The notes below the pieces were generated by a model that had not been told where the DNA came from, made no database searches, and worked only from the letters and a program-made list of their open reading frames with translations. Made by a program: the position numbers and the translations under genes. A DNA stretch of 64,000 nucleotides, taken from the NCBI GenBank assembly GCA_900318775.1, contig ONLY01000009.1, forward strand, positions 62,001 to 126,000, read 5' to 3'. Below are positions 9,685 through 19,190 of this stretch, one piece after another. Origin of the DNA: an uncultured Prevotellaceae bacterium. GTDB taxonomy: Bacteria; Bacteroidota; Bacteroidia; Bacteroidales; Bacteroidaceae. Position 1 is the stretch's first letter. Each line of letters begins with the position of its first letter.

Positions 9685-11022
9685 TCAACTGAATCTCAGT
9701 TCATGGCCTCTGATGCCATCCACCACGATGCCATCGCTATAAGCTGTAATGCCATTCACGATGGTCCGGCGTACACGCCATTTGAACACACGTTCATCCA
9801 TGGGCGTCCAGCCGCATTTTGTGTAATATCGGCCTTCCTTTACCTGCCAGTTGGCATGGGGGTCGACTAAGACGAGGTCTGCGTAATAGCCAGGACGGAT
9901 GAAGCCTCGTTTTATGATATGGAAGAGTTGGGCCGGATTGTGCGACATCAGGTACGGTATGCGTTCGATAGGCAATACGCCTTCGTCACTCATCTCCAAC
10001 ATGGATACCAGCGAGAACTGAATCATAGGCATGCCCGACGCTGCTTTCAACGCGCCTCCCTTCTTTTCTTCTTCCATGTGGGGAGCATGGTCTGTGGCCA
10101 GCACATCGATGAGTCCATTCGTCAAAGCTGCCCGTAAAGCAGCCCTGTCTTCTGGTGTTTTGATGGCAGGATTGCATTTGATGCGTGTTCCCATCGTGTC
10201 ATAATCCTCTGTTGTGAACATCAAATGTGCAATAACAGCTTCGGCAGTAATTTTCTTTTCGGCTAAAGGTTTGTTCTCGAAAAGTTCCAGCTCTTTGGCG
10301 CTGGAGATATGGGCGATGTGTAGTCGTGCACCAGTATCTTTTGCCATTTGAACAGCCAAGGATGAAGATTCGTAACAAGCTTCCACGCTGCGGATGCGAG
10401 AGTGGTAGCGTACGGGGAAATCATTCTGCCCTTTATACTTCTTCTTGAATTGCCGGATGTTTTCTTCAATGATGGACGTGTCCTCGCAATGTGCCATCAG
10501 CAGCAGGGGTGAAGTGGCAAAGATACGGCGTAAAGACTCCTCTCGGTCCACCAGCATGTTGCCTGTGCTGCTGCCCATGAAGACCTTGACACCTGGCACT
10601 CGTGTTGTGTCTAATAACTGCAGGGTGTCCACATTGTCGTTTGTGGCGCCAAAATAGAAAGAATAGTTTACACGGCTGTTTCGTGCGGCCAATTGGAATT
10701 TTTCTTCTAAGAGCTGTAGAGTGGTTGTTGGCGGGTTGGTGTTAGGCATCTCCATATAGGATGTCACACCGCCAGCCGCAGCCGTTCTGCTCTCGCTCGC
10801 AATGTCTGCCTTGTATGTCAGCCCTGGCTCGCGGAAGTGCACATGGTCGTCAATCACCCCCGGGAACAGATACAAGTCAGTGGCGTCAATCTCAAGGTCA
10901 TAGGCTTGAGTTGAGTCGTCACCTTCCAGCACCTGCTGAATCATCTCGTCTTCTATCACCACCGAACCGACGAACTTGCGTCCTTCGTTCACTATTGTTG
11001 CATTTCTGATGATTGTTCTCAT
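9685..11022 (-). CDS. pyrC: Dihydroorotase
   Basis: 445 residues of the cyclic amidohydrolase superfamily. It carries the metal motif DHVHFREPG (His60, His62), the MEMPNTNPPT substrate loop, GSSTGNML, MAHCED, and the late metal or catalytic segment ATDHAPHMEEEKKG. Dihydroorotase closes carbamoyl-aspartate to dihydroorotate in pyrimidine synthesis. The substrate-loop sequence favours a true dihydroorotase over allantoinase or hydantoinase. It is 20 bases downstream of the glycosyltransferase and 26 upstream of the MetH reactivation gene, within one operon. Confidence 0.93.
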   Translation of the reverse strand: MRTIIRNATIVNEGRKFVGSVVIEDEMIQQVLEGDDSTQAYDLEIDATDLYLFPGVIDDHVHFREPGLTYKADIASESRTAAAGGVTSYMEMPNTNPPTTTLQLLEEKFQLAARNSRVNYSFYFGATNDNVDTLQLLDTTRVPGVKVFMGSSTGNMLVDREESLRRIFATSPLLLMAHCEDTSIIEENIRQFKKKYKGQNDFPVRYHSRIRSVEACYESSSLAVQMAKDTGARLHIAHISSAKELELFENKPLAEKKITAEAVIAHLMFTTEDYDTMGTRIKCNPAIKTPEDRAALRAALTNGLIDVLATDHAPHMEEEKKGGALKAASGMPMIQFSLVSMLEMSDEGVLPIERIPYLMSHNPAQLFHIIKRGFIRPGYYADLVLVDPHANWQVKEGRYYTKCGWTPMDERVFKWRVRRTIVNGITAYSDGIVVDGIRGHELRFS

Positions 11023-11042
11023 TAGGTATTAGTTAGCCAACA

Positions 11043-11810
11043 TTAGTCTTGTTTCATCTGATTGTCAATGGGCTTCGGGTATTTGCGGAACCACCCGTCC
11101 CAACGCAAGCGCATCACGCCAAAAAACGCTTCACCGAAAATGCCGCTGTTCATTTTCGACACTCCTTCCACGCGGTTGACGAAGATGACGGGCACTTCCT
11201 TAATCTTGAAGCCACATTTGTATGTAGTGAACTTCATCTCGATTTGGAATGCATATCCCTTGAAGCGGATGGCATCAAGGTCAATCGTTTCCAACACACG
11301 GCGTTTGTAGCATTTGAAGCCCGCAGTGGTGTCATGCACCTGAAAGCCTGTGATGAAACGTACGTATTTCGAAGCAAAATATGACATGAGCACACGTCCC
11401 ATGGGCCAATTGACCACATTGACGCCCGACACATAACGGCTGCCGATGGCCAAGTCGTACCCGTCGTCAGCGCAAGCAGAGTAGAGTCGAGGCAGGTCGC
11501 TAGGCGCATGCGAAAAGTCGGCATCCATCTCGAAGATGTAGTCGTATCCATGCGCCAAGCCCCATTTGAAGCCTGCGATATAAGCTGTGCCAAGCCCCAG
11601 TTTGCCTGTGCGCTCCTGTATGAACAGACGGTCGGCAAACTCATCTTGCATCAGCCCTTTCACAATAGCAGCGGTTCCGTCAGGCGAACCGTCATCAATG
11701 ACCAGAATGTGAAAGCACTTCTCCAGCGCAAACACCGCCCGGATGATTTTCTCTATATTCTCCCGTTCGTTGTAGGTTGGAATGATAACGATACTGTCGC
11801 TTTTATTCAT
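11043..11810 (-). CDS. Polyprenol-phosphate mannosyltransferase-like GT2
   Basis: 255 residues with the GT-A fold signature of dolichol-/polyprenol-phosphate mannose synthases: IIPTYNERENIEKII at the N-terminus, VIDDGSPDGTA (nucleotide binding), EMDADFSHAP (DxD) and IGSRYVSG. No transmembrane GtrA-type C-terminal extension is present, so it is the soluble short form. It probably transfers a hexose from a nucleotide sugar onto a lipid carrier for periplasmic glycosylation. It is the first gene of the operon, just downstream of a good TAnnTTTG promoter. Sugar identity is inferred from the family. Confidence 0.88.
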   Translation of the reverse strand: MNKSDSIVIIPTYNERENIEKIIRAVFALEKCFHILVIDDGSPDGTAAIVKGLMQDEFADRLFIQERTGKLGLGTAYIAGFKWGLAHGYDYIFEMDADFSHAPSDLPRLYSACADDGYDLAIGSRYVSGVNVVNWPMGRVLMSYFASKYVRFITGFQVHDTTAGFKCYKRRVLETIDLDAIRFKGYAFQIEMKFTTYKCGFKIKEVPVIFVNRVEGVSKMNSGIFGEAFFGVMRLRWDGWFRKYPKPIDNQMKQD

Positions 11811-11836
11811 GTCAAAAGGTTGTTTTCTTTAAGTTG

Positions 11837-11867
11837 CAAAGTTAACATAAACCGCCCACTCCTCAAA
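11837..11867 (-). promoter_or_regulatory. Promoter of the GT2-pyrC-plsC operon
   Basis: On the minus strand a TTTTG (-33 element) is followed by 19 bases and TAACTTTG, a full match to the Bacteroidetes TAnnTTTG -7 box, 27 bases upstream of the start codon. Confidence 0.75.
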
Positions 11868-12036
11868 ATAATAGCATTTATTTTTTGTTAAAGTGGCTTA
11901 AAATGGAACATTCGACATGGTTCTGGTTGGACCATGTTGCGTGTCGTGGGGCAGTGAGCACGTTAAACAAACTTAAAAGCGGCAAATGGAACGCTTTTGT
12001 CTCCCGTTTTGTCACTACAGTTTGGCGTCTTTTCTG

Positions 12037-12044
12037 TATCTTTG
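12037..12044 (+). promoter_or_regulatory. -7 box upstream of ino1
   Basis: TATCTTTG matches TAnnTTTG, 44 bases before the start codon. No well-spaced -33 TTTG is evident (one is 25 bases upstream), so confidence is moderate. Confidence 0.55.
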
Positions 12045-12088
12045 CAACAATTTGTGAATAATCAGTCAACTAAATAATAGATTCAGAA

Positions 12089-13417
12089 ATGGAAAATAAA
12101 AACGTGAAGCCTGCAGAAGGCAAGCTTGGCATCATGGTCGTAGGACTGGGTGCAGTCACTTCCACCTTCATGACAGGCGTGCTGATGGCTCGCAAGGGGC
12201 TTGCCAAGCCCGTGGGCTCTATGACCCAGTATGACAAGATTCGTGTGGGCAAAGGCGCTTCGAAAAGATATCTGTCGTATTCGGAGATCGTTCCGATGGC
12301 AAAATTGGACGATATTGTGTTTGGCGCGTGGGATGTTTATCCTGCCAATGCCTTCCAGAGCGCGATGTATGCAGAAGTGCTTCAAGAGAAGGATATTCTG
12401 CCTGTAAAGGATGAACTTGAAAAGATAGTACCTTTCAAGGCTGCATTTGACAAGAACTTTGCCAAACGTCTCGATGGTGACAATGTGAAGCAGTGTGCGA
12501 CTCGTTGGGATATGGTTGAAGCTCTTCGCGCCGACATCCGCAAGTTCAAGGCTGACAATAACTGCTCACGCATCGTAGTAGCATGGGCTGCTTCTACCGA
12601 AATTTATGTGGAGCCTAATATGGAAGTGCATGACACTCTTGCCCATCTTGAGGCTGCTATGAAGGCCAATGACACCAAGAACATAGCTCCTTCCATGTGT
12701 TACGCATATGCAGCGCTCGCTGAAGGTGCACCCTTCATCATGGGCGCCCCCAACACCACCGTCGATATTCCCGCCATGTGGGAAATGTCGGAGAAATTGG
12801 GCCTCCCCATTGCGGGCAAGGACTTCAAGACAGGACAGACCCTCGTCAAGTCAGGCTTTGCCCCCATCATCGGTACACGCTGCCTCGGCCTCAGCGGCTG
12901 GTTCTCTACCAACATCCTTGGCAACCGCGATGGCTTGGTGCTCGACGAACCAGCCAATTTCCGCACCAAGGAAGTCAGCAAGCTCTCCACTCTCGAAACC
13001 ATCCTCAAGCCTGAAGCACAGCCCGACCTTTATGGTCATGGCAACGATACTGACGATCAGTACTACCACAAGGTGCGCATCAACTACTATCCTCCACGCA
13101 ACGACAACAAGGAGGGTTGGGACAACATTGACATCTTCGGCTGGATGAACTATCCTATGCAGATCAAAATCAACTTCCTCTGCCGCGACTCCATCCTTGC
13201 CGCACCACTGCTGCTCGACCTCTGCCTGCTTAGCGACCTCGCTGCACGTGCTGGCCGTAGTGGTATCCAGCGCTTCCTCTCATTCTTCCTCAAGGCTCCT
13301 ATGCACGACTACACCAAGGGCGAGGAACCTGTCAACCACCTCTTCCAACAGTACACCATGCTGAAGAACGCCCTCCGCGAAATGGGTGGCTATGAGGCTG
13401 ACGAAGAAATAGACTAA
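12089..13417 (+). CDS. ino1: Inositol-3-phosphate synthase
   Basis: 442 residues of the myo-inositol-1-phosphate synthase family. The N-terminal NAD-binding segment is IMVVGLGAVTSTFMTGV, followed by KPVGSMTQYDKIRVGKG and, later, GKDFKTGQTLVKS and the NILGNRDG segment that carries catalytic residues in this family. The enzyme converts glucose-6-phosphate to inositol-3-phosphate, the first step toward phosphatidylinositol and inositol sphingolipids in Bacteroidales. In some relatives it is clustered with phosphatidyltransferase genes; none is adjacent here. It has its own promoter and a strong terminator, so it is probably monocistronic. Confidence 0.93.
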   Translation: MENKNVKPAEGKLGIMVVGLGAVTSTFMTGVLMARKGLAKPVGSMTQYDKIRVGKGASKRYLSYSEIVPMAKLDDIVFGAWDVYPANAFQSAMYAEVLQEKDILPVKDELEKIVPFKAAFDKNFAKRLDGDNVKQCATRWDMVEALRADIRKFKADNNCSRIVVAWAASTEIYVEPNMEVHDTLAHLEAAMKANDTKNIAPSMCYAYAALAEGAPFIMGAPNTTVDIPAMWEMSEKLGLPIAGKDFKTGQTLVKSGFAPIIGTRCLGLSGWFSTNILGNRDGLVLDEPANFRTKEVSKLSTLETILKPEAQPDLYGHGNDTDDQYYHKVRINYYPPRNDNKEGWDNIDIFGWMNYPMQIKINFLCRDSILAAPLLLDLCLLSDLAARAGRSGIQRFLSFFLKAPMHDYTKGEEPVNHLFQQYTMLKNALREMGGYEADEEID

Positions 13418-13440
13418 GCACCCCACGCACTATTAGGCAA

Positions 13441-13488
13441 CAAAGCGGCGTTTTATCCACGAGGATGGAACGCCGCTTTGATGTTTTT
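13441..13488 (+). terminator. Intrinsic terminator after ino1
   Basis: Perfect 12-bp stem CAAAGCGGCGTT / AACGCCGCTTTG with a 16-base loop followed by ATGTTTTTG. It lies between convergent genes. Confidence 0.88.
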
Positions 13489-13507
13489 GTTTCAAGAAAT
13501 GCTTGCT

Positions 13508-14683
13508 TTATGGCTGCCGAAGCAATACTTGGGTCATGCAATGGGCACAGCCGTTGCCTTCGGTCAGTTCGTTCAGTTTGATGTATTCGACCTTGACTTT
13601 ATAATGCTCCATTTTCTTCTTGAAGTCTTCCGACACCCCATCTGTGACCATGATGTGCCGTGGGGCGATGCACAGATAGTTGCTGCCAAAATGCTGCTCG
13701 TCTTCATCGCTGAGCGGAATAATCTGGATGTGTCTGTCTTGCAGGAATTTGACAAGGCTACCGTTGGTGGTGGTTTGTTTGTATTTCAGTCGGCCCGGCG
13801 CACGGGTGTAGATGTCAATGGCAACATGGTTAGACTCTCCTGCTTGTGCGTTCATGCGAGTGGAGGGCAGGGTGACGAGATTGCTGTCGATGATGTTGAA
13901 ATAGGTGTCGAGGTGCATTTGTGAAGTGTTGAAGAGTGCATCTTTCACCACGACGAGGGTGTCGTGCCCGATGGCATCTGCCTGTAGCAATTCCTCGATG
14001 GCTGCACGGTTGGTGCGCAGACCTTCTCCGATGAATGAGAGTGTGCCGAAGGGAAGGTAGTCACCGCCTTCCAGATAGGCATTGTTCCCTTCAATCGTAT
14101 AGGCAATCTTCTCCCCTAACTGTTCATAGCACAGGGCTATCAATGCCGGCTCATGTTTTCGGTGGACGAGTCGCATCTTGCCCATGACGTGTCCTCGGGG
14201 CGTGGTGATGCTTTGGTCTCGTGTGAAGTAGAGTCCTTTCATTGGGGGCGTATCGAGTATATGGCGAATCAACAGTTCTTTGTCCATCTGACTGATATCT
14301 TCCGAGGAAATGGACTTTGCTATTGTTTGCAGGCGGCTCATGGGCGCATTCCTCAACAAGTCAATCACCTCATGCACCTCTATCCCATTCTTCTGTAGGG
14401 CATGGATGAATGCAAGGTGCTCCTCTTTCATCCCTTCCACATCGAACTGCTTATGCAACCCGTATGACCCTTGGTTTTCATTACCGGGAGTGTGCATGAG
14501 AATGGTTGTTGCGTACATGTACTCAGCCAAATGAGTGTATGTGGCATCTGCTGCGACAAAATCCGCCTCATCCTGCTCGTTGTCAGTGCTGCATCCTGCC
14601 AAAAGGATGCAGTAAACAAAACACCATGCCCACCAACGGAGGGACATGGGTTTCCTTTTATGGCTGGGCGTATGAATCTTCAT
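13508..14683 (-). CDS. Arginine-deiminase-like lipoprotein (amidinotransferase fold)
   Basis: 391 residues, with a lipoprotein signal ending LLAGC. The mature part keeps the guanidine-modifying enzyme signatures: ILMHTPGNE near the start, FTRD (153-156), EGGD (205-208), MHLDTYF (His257) and a C-terminal NGCAHCMTQ whose Cys382 is at the nucleophile position. Arginine deiminases hydrolyse arginine to citrulline and ammonia, but are normally cytosolic; here the enzyme should be tethered in the envelope. Substrate could be free arginine, a peptide or another guanidine. An alternative start at 14647 (MSLRWWAW) has a purine-rich AAAGGAAA upstream and leaves a standard signal peptide. It follows mfd by 53 bases and may be cotranscribed. 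Confidence 0.8.
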   Translation of the reverse strand: MKIHTPSHKRKPMSLRWWAWCFVYCILLAGCSTDNEQDEADFVAADATYTHLAEYMYATTILMHTPGNENQGSYGLHKQFDVEGMKEEHLAFIHALQKNGIEVHEVIDLLRNAPMSRLQTIAKSISSEDISQMDKELLIRHILDTPPMKGLYFTRDQSITTPRGHVMGKMRLVHRKHEPALIALCYEQLGEKIAYTIEGNNAYLEGGDYLPFGTLSFIGEGLRTNRAAIEELLQADAIGHDTLVVVKDALFNTSQMHLDTYFNIIDSNLVTLPSTRMNAQAGESNHVAIDIYTRAPGRLKYKQTTTNGSLVKFLQDRHIQIIPLSDEDEQHFGSNYLCIAPRHIMVTDGVSEDFKKKMEHYKVKVEYIKLNELTEGNGCAHCMTQVLLRQP

Positions 14684-14736
14684 GTGTTTTATGGTTTCTT
14701 TTTGTTTCGGTCAAGTAATGATATAGTTTCATTATT

Positions 14737-17700
14737 TTATTTATTCTCCATCGCTTCCAGCACGCTCAGCGCTCCTTCCATCGTGCTAATGTTCTTGATG
14801 AGCAGCGATTTCCGTTCACCGTCCCGCAATGTGCAGCCTCTGCCATGAGATGCAGCGTAGTTGAGCACCTTCTCGAAGGCACGGCTTTGGAAGTAGGCGT
14901 CTTCGAGGGCGAAGTAGAGTATCATGCGTCCCATCTTGAGTACCACTTTCTCGATGCCGAGACGTTGAGCCGCCCACTTGATGGGCATAACGGTGAGGAG
15001 CGATTCGCCTACAGGAGGAATTTGTCCAAAGCGGTCTATGAGACGCTTCTTGTAGTCTTCCAATTGCTGAGGCGAGGTGAGGGAGTCGAGTTCGCGGTAG
15101 AGGCTCATGCGCTCGCTGCTGCTGGGCACATATTCTTCGGGGAAGAAACCCTGAATGTCGCTCTCTATGTTGGTCTCGGCCACAAACTTCTCGCCGCTGA
15201 TTCGGCCTTCCTCGTCTTTGTCCTCCTCAGCAAAGAGTTCGCTGAACTCGTTGTCCTTCAGCTCTGCCACTGCTTCGTTGAGTATCTTCTGGTAGGTCTC
15301 ATAGCCCAGGTCGGTGATGAAGCCGCTCTGTTCGGCTCCCAGCATGTTGCCTGCACCACGGATGTCGAGGTCTTGCATGGCGATGTGAATGCCGCTGCCG
15401 AGGTCGCTGAAGTTTTCAACGGCTTGCAGACGGCGCCGGGTCACGTCGTTGAGGGCTGCGAGTGGGGGAGCGATGAGGTAGCAGAAGGCTTTGCGGTTGC
15501 CACGTCCCACACGTCCGCGCATTTGGTGAATGTCGCTGAGTCCGTAGTTCTGTGCGCTATTGATGATGATGGTGTTGGCGTTGGGCACGTCAATGCCGTT
15601 CTCCACGATGGTTGTGGAGAGCATTACATCGTAGTCGTAGTTCATGAAGTCGAGAATAATCTTCTCCAGGTCCTGCGGGTTCATCTGTCCATGTCCCACA
15701 CATACACGTGCATCAGGCACATGCTTGTGTATCATTTCCTCCAGCTCATGCAAGTTGCTGATTTTGTTGTTTACGATGAACACCTGCCCGTTGCGGCTCA
15801 TCTCGAAGTTGATGGCTTCGGCAAAGATTTCGGGCGAGAAAGTGTGTATCTCTGTCTGGATGGGGTAGCGGTTGGGGGGAGGTGTCTGGATGATGGACAG
15901 GTCTCTGGCGCCCAGAAGCGAGAACTGCAGGGTGCGTGGGATGGGCGTGGCTGTCATGGTGAGGGTGTCCACGTTCACTTTCATGGCTCTCAGCTTTTCT
16001 TTGGTTGATACGCCAAACTTCTGCTCCTCGTCTATGATGAGCAAGCCCAGGTCCTTGAACTGCACTTGCTTTCCTATCAACTTGTGGGTGCCGATGATGA
16101 TGTCCACCTTGCCTTCCTTCAGGTCGGCCAGCACCTGTTTCATGTCTTTGGCGCTGCGGGCTCGGGTGAGGTATTCCACCCTGACGGGAAATTCCTTAAG
16201 GCGCGAGGAGAATGTCTTGTAGTGCTGGTAGGCCAGTACCGTTGTGGGCACCATCACCGCCACCTGTTTGCCGTCGGTGGCTGCCTTGAAGGCAGCGCGT
16301 ATCGCTACTTCAGTCTTGCCAAAGCCCACGTCGCCGCACACGAGGCGGTCCATCGGACGGGCTTTCTCCATGTCGGCCTTCACGTCCTGTGTGGCTTTCA
16401 GTTGGTCGGGTGTGTCTTCGTAGGCAAAGCTGGCCTCCAGCTCATGCTGCATGTAGCCGTCCTTGCTGTAGGCAAAGCCTTTCTCCTTCAGTCGGGCGGC
16501 ATAGAGTCGTATGAGGTCGCGGGCGATGTCCTTCACCTTCGTCTTCACGCGCTCCTTCATGCGCTCCCATGCATTACCGCCAATTCTGTTGAGTGTGGGC
16601 GGCTCGCCATCCTTGCCCTTGTACTTCGACACCTTGTGCAACGAGTGAATAGACACATACACGGTGTCCTCGTTGCGGTAGATAATCTTAATCATCTCCT
16701 GCATCACGTTGCCTTGGGGAACGCGCACCAGTCCTCCGAAGCGTCCCACACCGTGGTCGATGTGCACCACGTAGTCACCAATCTCAAACTGCTGTATCTC
16801 TTTCAGCGTCAGTGCCACTTTGCCTCGGTGGGCCTTGTCGCTTTTGAGGCTGTACTTGTGGAAGCGGTCAAATATCTGGTGGTCTGTGAAGAAGCATACC
16901 TTCAGTGTGTGGTCGATAAAGCCTTCGTGAATGGCTCGGTTGACAGGCGTGAAGTGAATGGCGTCCGCTTCAGTCTGGGCCATCTCTTCAAAAATGTTCT
17001 GCAGTCGGGCTATCTGCTTCTCGCTGTCGGCAAAGATGCTTATCTTGTAGCCCTCGTCGATGAGCCGGTGGAACTCTTGGCTCACTAGCTCAAAGTTCTT
17101 GTGGAAGAGGGGCTGCGATGCTGTGTGGAAATGGATGGACTTTGTGTCCGCCGAGGCGCCTTGCTTCACTTCCAGCTGGCGGAACTGCACTATCTGCTTC
17201 AGGAATGTTGTTTCATCGATGATGAACCGTGCTGTCAGGGTCTCGGCATTTGTCTCTGCTTCAAACTGGGCTTGGCTTGAAAAGCCTTCTTCGTGTATCT
17301 GCGCAATCTTGTCACACACATACGCGAAGCTCTGTGTCACTATCAGCGTGTCCTTGGGAAGGAATTCCAGAAACGAGATATACTCTGTGCCGTCCATTTT
17401 CATTGCTGGCACCACCGTCATCTGCTCCACCTTTCCCTGGCTCAGCTGGCTCTGCACATCGAACGAGCGGATGCTGTCCACCTCGTCGCCAAAGAAGTCA
17501 ATGCGGTAGGGCATGTCGGACGAGAACGAATAGACGTCCACGATGCTGCCGCGCACAGCAAACTGCCCCGGCTCATACACATAGTCCACACGCTGGAACC
17601 CTAGTTCAAAGATGTGCTTCTCCAGTTGGGTGATGTCAAACAAGTCGCCCACCTTGATGGTCAGCGTGTTCTCGTCCAGCGCTTTCTTCGACACCACGCG

Positions 17701-18096
17701 CTCGGCCAAGGCGTCGGGGTAGGTGACCACAATCAGGTCCTGAGCCTCGGTCACTCTCGTCAACACCTCCGTCCTCAGTATCTCGTTGCCTGCATCCTTC
17801 TGGTTATACTTGATGGCACGCTTATACGATGATGGATAGAACAGCACCTGCTGCTCGCCTATCATCTGCGTCAGGTCGTGGTACACATATCCCGCATCAT
17901 CCAGGTCGTTCATCACCACCAGCATGCTGGGGCTGTGTCCCCGTCCGCTCATCATGGCGGCCAATAGCAAAGCAGCCGACGAACCGCTCAGCCCGTCAGC
18001 TTTCACTTGTTTTATGTTGCCTTGCCTAATTCGCTTGGCAAGTTCCTTAGCTTCGTCACTTGAAGCTAAGATTGAAAGAATTTTGTTTGTATCCAA
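14737..18096 (-). CDS. mfd: Transcription-repair coupling factor
   Basis: 1,119 residues, near the usual 1,150. In order: an N-terminal UvrB-like module, an RNA polymerase interaction domain beginning IGDYVVHIDHGVGRFGG, a RecG-type helicase core with Walker A GDVGFGKTE, DEEQKFG (motif II), TATPIPRTL and GRVGRG, and a C-terminal TRCF domain. Mfd removes RNA polymerase stalled at lesions and recruits UvrA. The start MDTNKILSIL is the only sensible ATG. It probably lies in a run with the small gene and PrsW upstream. Confidence 0.96.
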   Translation of the reverse strand: MDTNKILSILASSDEAKELAKRIRQGNIKQVKADGLSGSSAALLLAAMMSGRGHSPSMLVVMNDLDDAGYVYHDLTQMIGEQQVLFYPSSYKRAIKYNQKDAGNEILRTEVLTRVTEAQDLIVVTYPDALAERVVSKKALDENTLTIKVGDLFDITQLEKHIFELGFQRVDYVYEPGQFAVRGSIVDVYSFSSDMPYRIDFFGDEVDSIRSFDVQSQLSQGKVEQMTVVPAMKMDGTEYISFLEFLPKDTLIVTQSFAYVCDKIAQIHEEGFSSQAQFEAETNAETLTARFIIDETTFLKQIVQFRQLEVKQGASADTKSIHFHTASQPLFHKNFELVSQEFHRLIDEGYKISIFADSEKQIARLQNIFEEMAQTEADAIHFTPVNRAIHEGFIDHTLKVCFFTDHQIFDRFHKYSLKSDKAHRGKVALTLKEIQQFEIGDYVVHIDHGVGRFGGLVRVPQGNVMQEMIKIIYRNEDTVYVSIHSLHKVSKYKGKDGEPPTLNRIGGNAWERMKERVKTKVKDIARDLIRLYAARLKEKGFAYSKDGYMQHELEASFAYEDTPDQLKATQDVKADMEKARPMDRLVCGDVGFGKTEVAIRAAFKAATDGKQVAVMVPTTVLAYQHYKTFSSRLKEFPVRVEYLTRARSAKDMKQVLADLKEGKVDIIIGTHKLIGKQVQFKDLGLLIIDEEQKFGVSTKEKLRAMKVNVDTLTMTATPIPRTLQFSLLGARDLSIIQTPPPNRYPIQTEIHTFSPEIFAEAINFEMSRNGQVFIVNNKISNLHELEEMIHKHVPDARVCVGHGQMNPQDLEKIILDFMNYDYDVMLSTTIVENGIDVPNANTIIINSAQNYGLSDIHQMRGRVGRGNRKAFCYLIAPPLAALNDVTRRRLQAVENFSDLGSGIHIAMQDLDIRGAGNMLGAEQSGFITDLGYETYQKILNEAVAELKDNEFSELFAEEDKDEEGRISGEKFVAETNIESDIQGFFPEEYVPSSSERMSLYRELDSLTSPQQLEDYKKRLIDRFGQIPPVGESLLTVMPIKWAAQRLGIEKVVLKMGRMILYFALEDAYFQSRAFEKVLNYAASHGRGCTLRDGERKSLLIKNISTMEGALSVLEAMENK

Positions 18097-18152
18097 AAAA
18101 CACCAAAATCAATGATGATTCTCCCATTCCACAGGGAAAGACCGAGGAGCGG

Positions 18153-18305
18153 CTATGCGATGCTCATCACAGCGCCAGGCTCATACATTCTTGCAAACAG
18201 CTGCAGGAAAAATAATGTGTCCTTCGAGGGATGTGCCAACTTGTTCTTCAAGTCGTTGAGTTTCGATGTCGGAGTGCTAAGTGAAGTAGAGTTTGTCATA
18301 GGCAT
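18153..18305 (-). CDS. Small conserved-looking protein of 50 residues
   Basis: A short frame between PrsW and mfd, read from ATG at 18305 (MPMTNSTSL). It ends in LNDLKNKLAHPS, then DTLFFLQLFARMYEPG. The helical stretch ending in a FAR-x-Y motif resembles many tiny uncharacterised Bacteroidales proteins that I recall with similar endings; this is recollection, not a search. No function can be assigned. The longer version would need a TTG start. Position, strand and spacing (56 bases before mfd) fit an operon member. Confidence 0.45.
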   Translation of the reverse strand: MPMTNSTSLSTPTSKLNDLKNKLAHPSKDTLFFLQLFARMYEPGAVMSIA

Positions 18306-18395
18306 TTGTGATTTAATATATGCGTTTTTTCGTTTCTCTACATTCAATAACGACTCTGAAATCTGTTTATTGTGAGAATCTTATCTATTTTTTAA

Positions 18396-19190
18396 TTATT
18401 TATCATAAGACCATCCACGCTCCGGTTCATCCGGCTCATGATGTGCTTGCTGCTCCCGCTCCTTGGTGTGGCGGTCTCTCCGTGTTTCAGCCTCGTCCAG
18501 CGCAGCTTGGGATATGATGCGTTTCTTGCACACCTTGTGCATGTTCACACAGAAGATAATCAGCACTCCCAGCATCGGGAACACGAGATATTCGTTCATG
18601 CTCATGTTCATCACGATGGCGTCGTATGTGCCGTGTGCCAGCACGGGTACCAGCAGAATCCGGATGGCGTTCCAGAGCGATTGCTTCACGAAATAGTATC
18701 GGGCGAAGTAATATCCCATGAACACTGCGAAGGCGTAATGACCCGGCACCGCGAGCAAAGCTCGCATGATGCCGATGGAGAGCCAGCTGTCTGTGTTGCT
18801 GAACAGGTAGCATACGTTCTCAATGCCGGCAAAGCCAAGGCTCACGCATACGGCATACACGATGCCGTCGAAGTGCTCGTCAAAATAGGGGTTCTTCCTC
18901 ACCACCAGCCACAACGCCGTCAGCTTCAGCGTCTCCTCTGGGATGGCTGCCACACAGAATGCACTCACCACGTTGTCCATCCAACCGGAACCTTCTCCTC
19001 CGTTGCCAAAGAGGATGATTTCTATCACCGTTTCCACCAGCACGGCTGGAATGGCGATGAGCACACCCCACCATGTGGCTTTCAGCAGTTGCCCGAGTGG
19101 TTCGGGGCGTGCGTCTCTGCGCCAGATGTATATCCAGAGCAAAAGCACGGGCAGTATGGCTACTGCTGCAATCAGTAGGTAATTTGTCAT
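18396..19190 (-). CDS. PrsW-family intramembrane protease
   Basis: 264 residues with about seven hydrophobic segments. The family's EExxK motif appears as IPEETLKLTALW (Glu85, Glu86), with further conserved segments GFAGIENVCYLF, PGHYAFAVFMGYYF and LAHGTYDAIV. PrsW-type enzymes are membrane-embedded glutamic-type proteases; in Bacillus PrsW cleaves an anti-sigma factor, but the Bacteroidales substrate is unknown. The C-terminus is a charged cytosolic tail (RRDRHTKEREQQ). Stop codon is 90 bases upstream of the small protein gene. Confidence 0.85.
   Translation of the reverse strand: MTNYLLIAAVAILPVLLLWIYIWRRDARPEPLGQLLKATWWGVLIAIPAVLVETVIEIILFGNGGEGSGWMDNVVSAFCVAAIPEETLKLTALWLVVRKNPYFDEHFDGIVYAVCVSLGFAGIENVCYLFSNTDSWLSIGIMRALLAVPGHYAFAVFMGYYFARYYFVKQSLWNAIRILLVPVLAHGTYDAIVMNMSMNEYLVFPMLGVLIIFCVNMHKVCKKRIISQAALDEAETRRDRHTKEREQQAHHEPDEPERGWSYDK

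Noticed and set aside
11915-11937. Small hairpin ACATGGT / ACCATGT upstream of ino1
   Set aside because: Seven-bp stem with no T-run or conserved context; likely chance.
14845-17832. Long plus-strand frames antisense to mfd
   Set aside because: Shadows of the mfd reading frame; mfd carries all family motifs.
18112-18375. 87-residue plus-strand frame opposite the 50-residue gene
   Set aside because: Composition is not protein-like and it is antisense to a better candidate.
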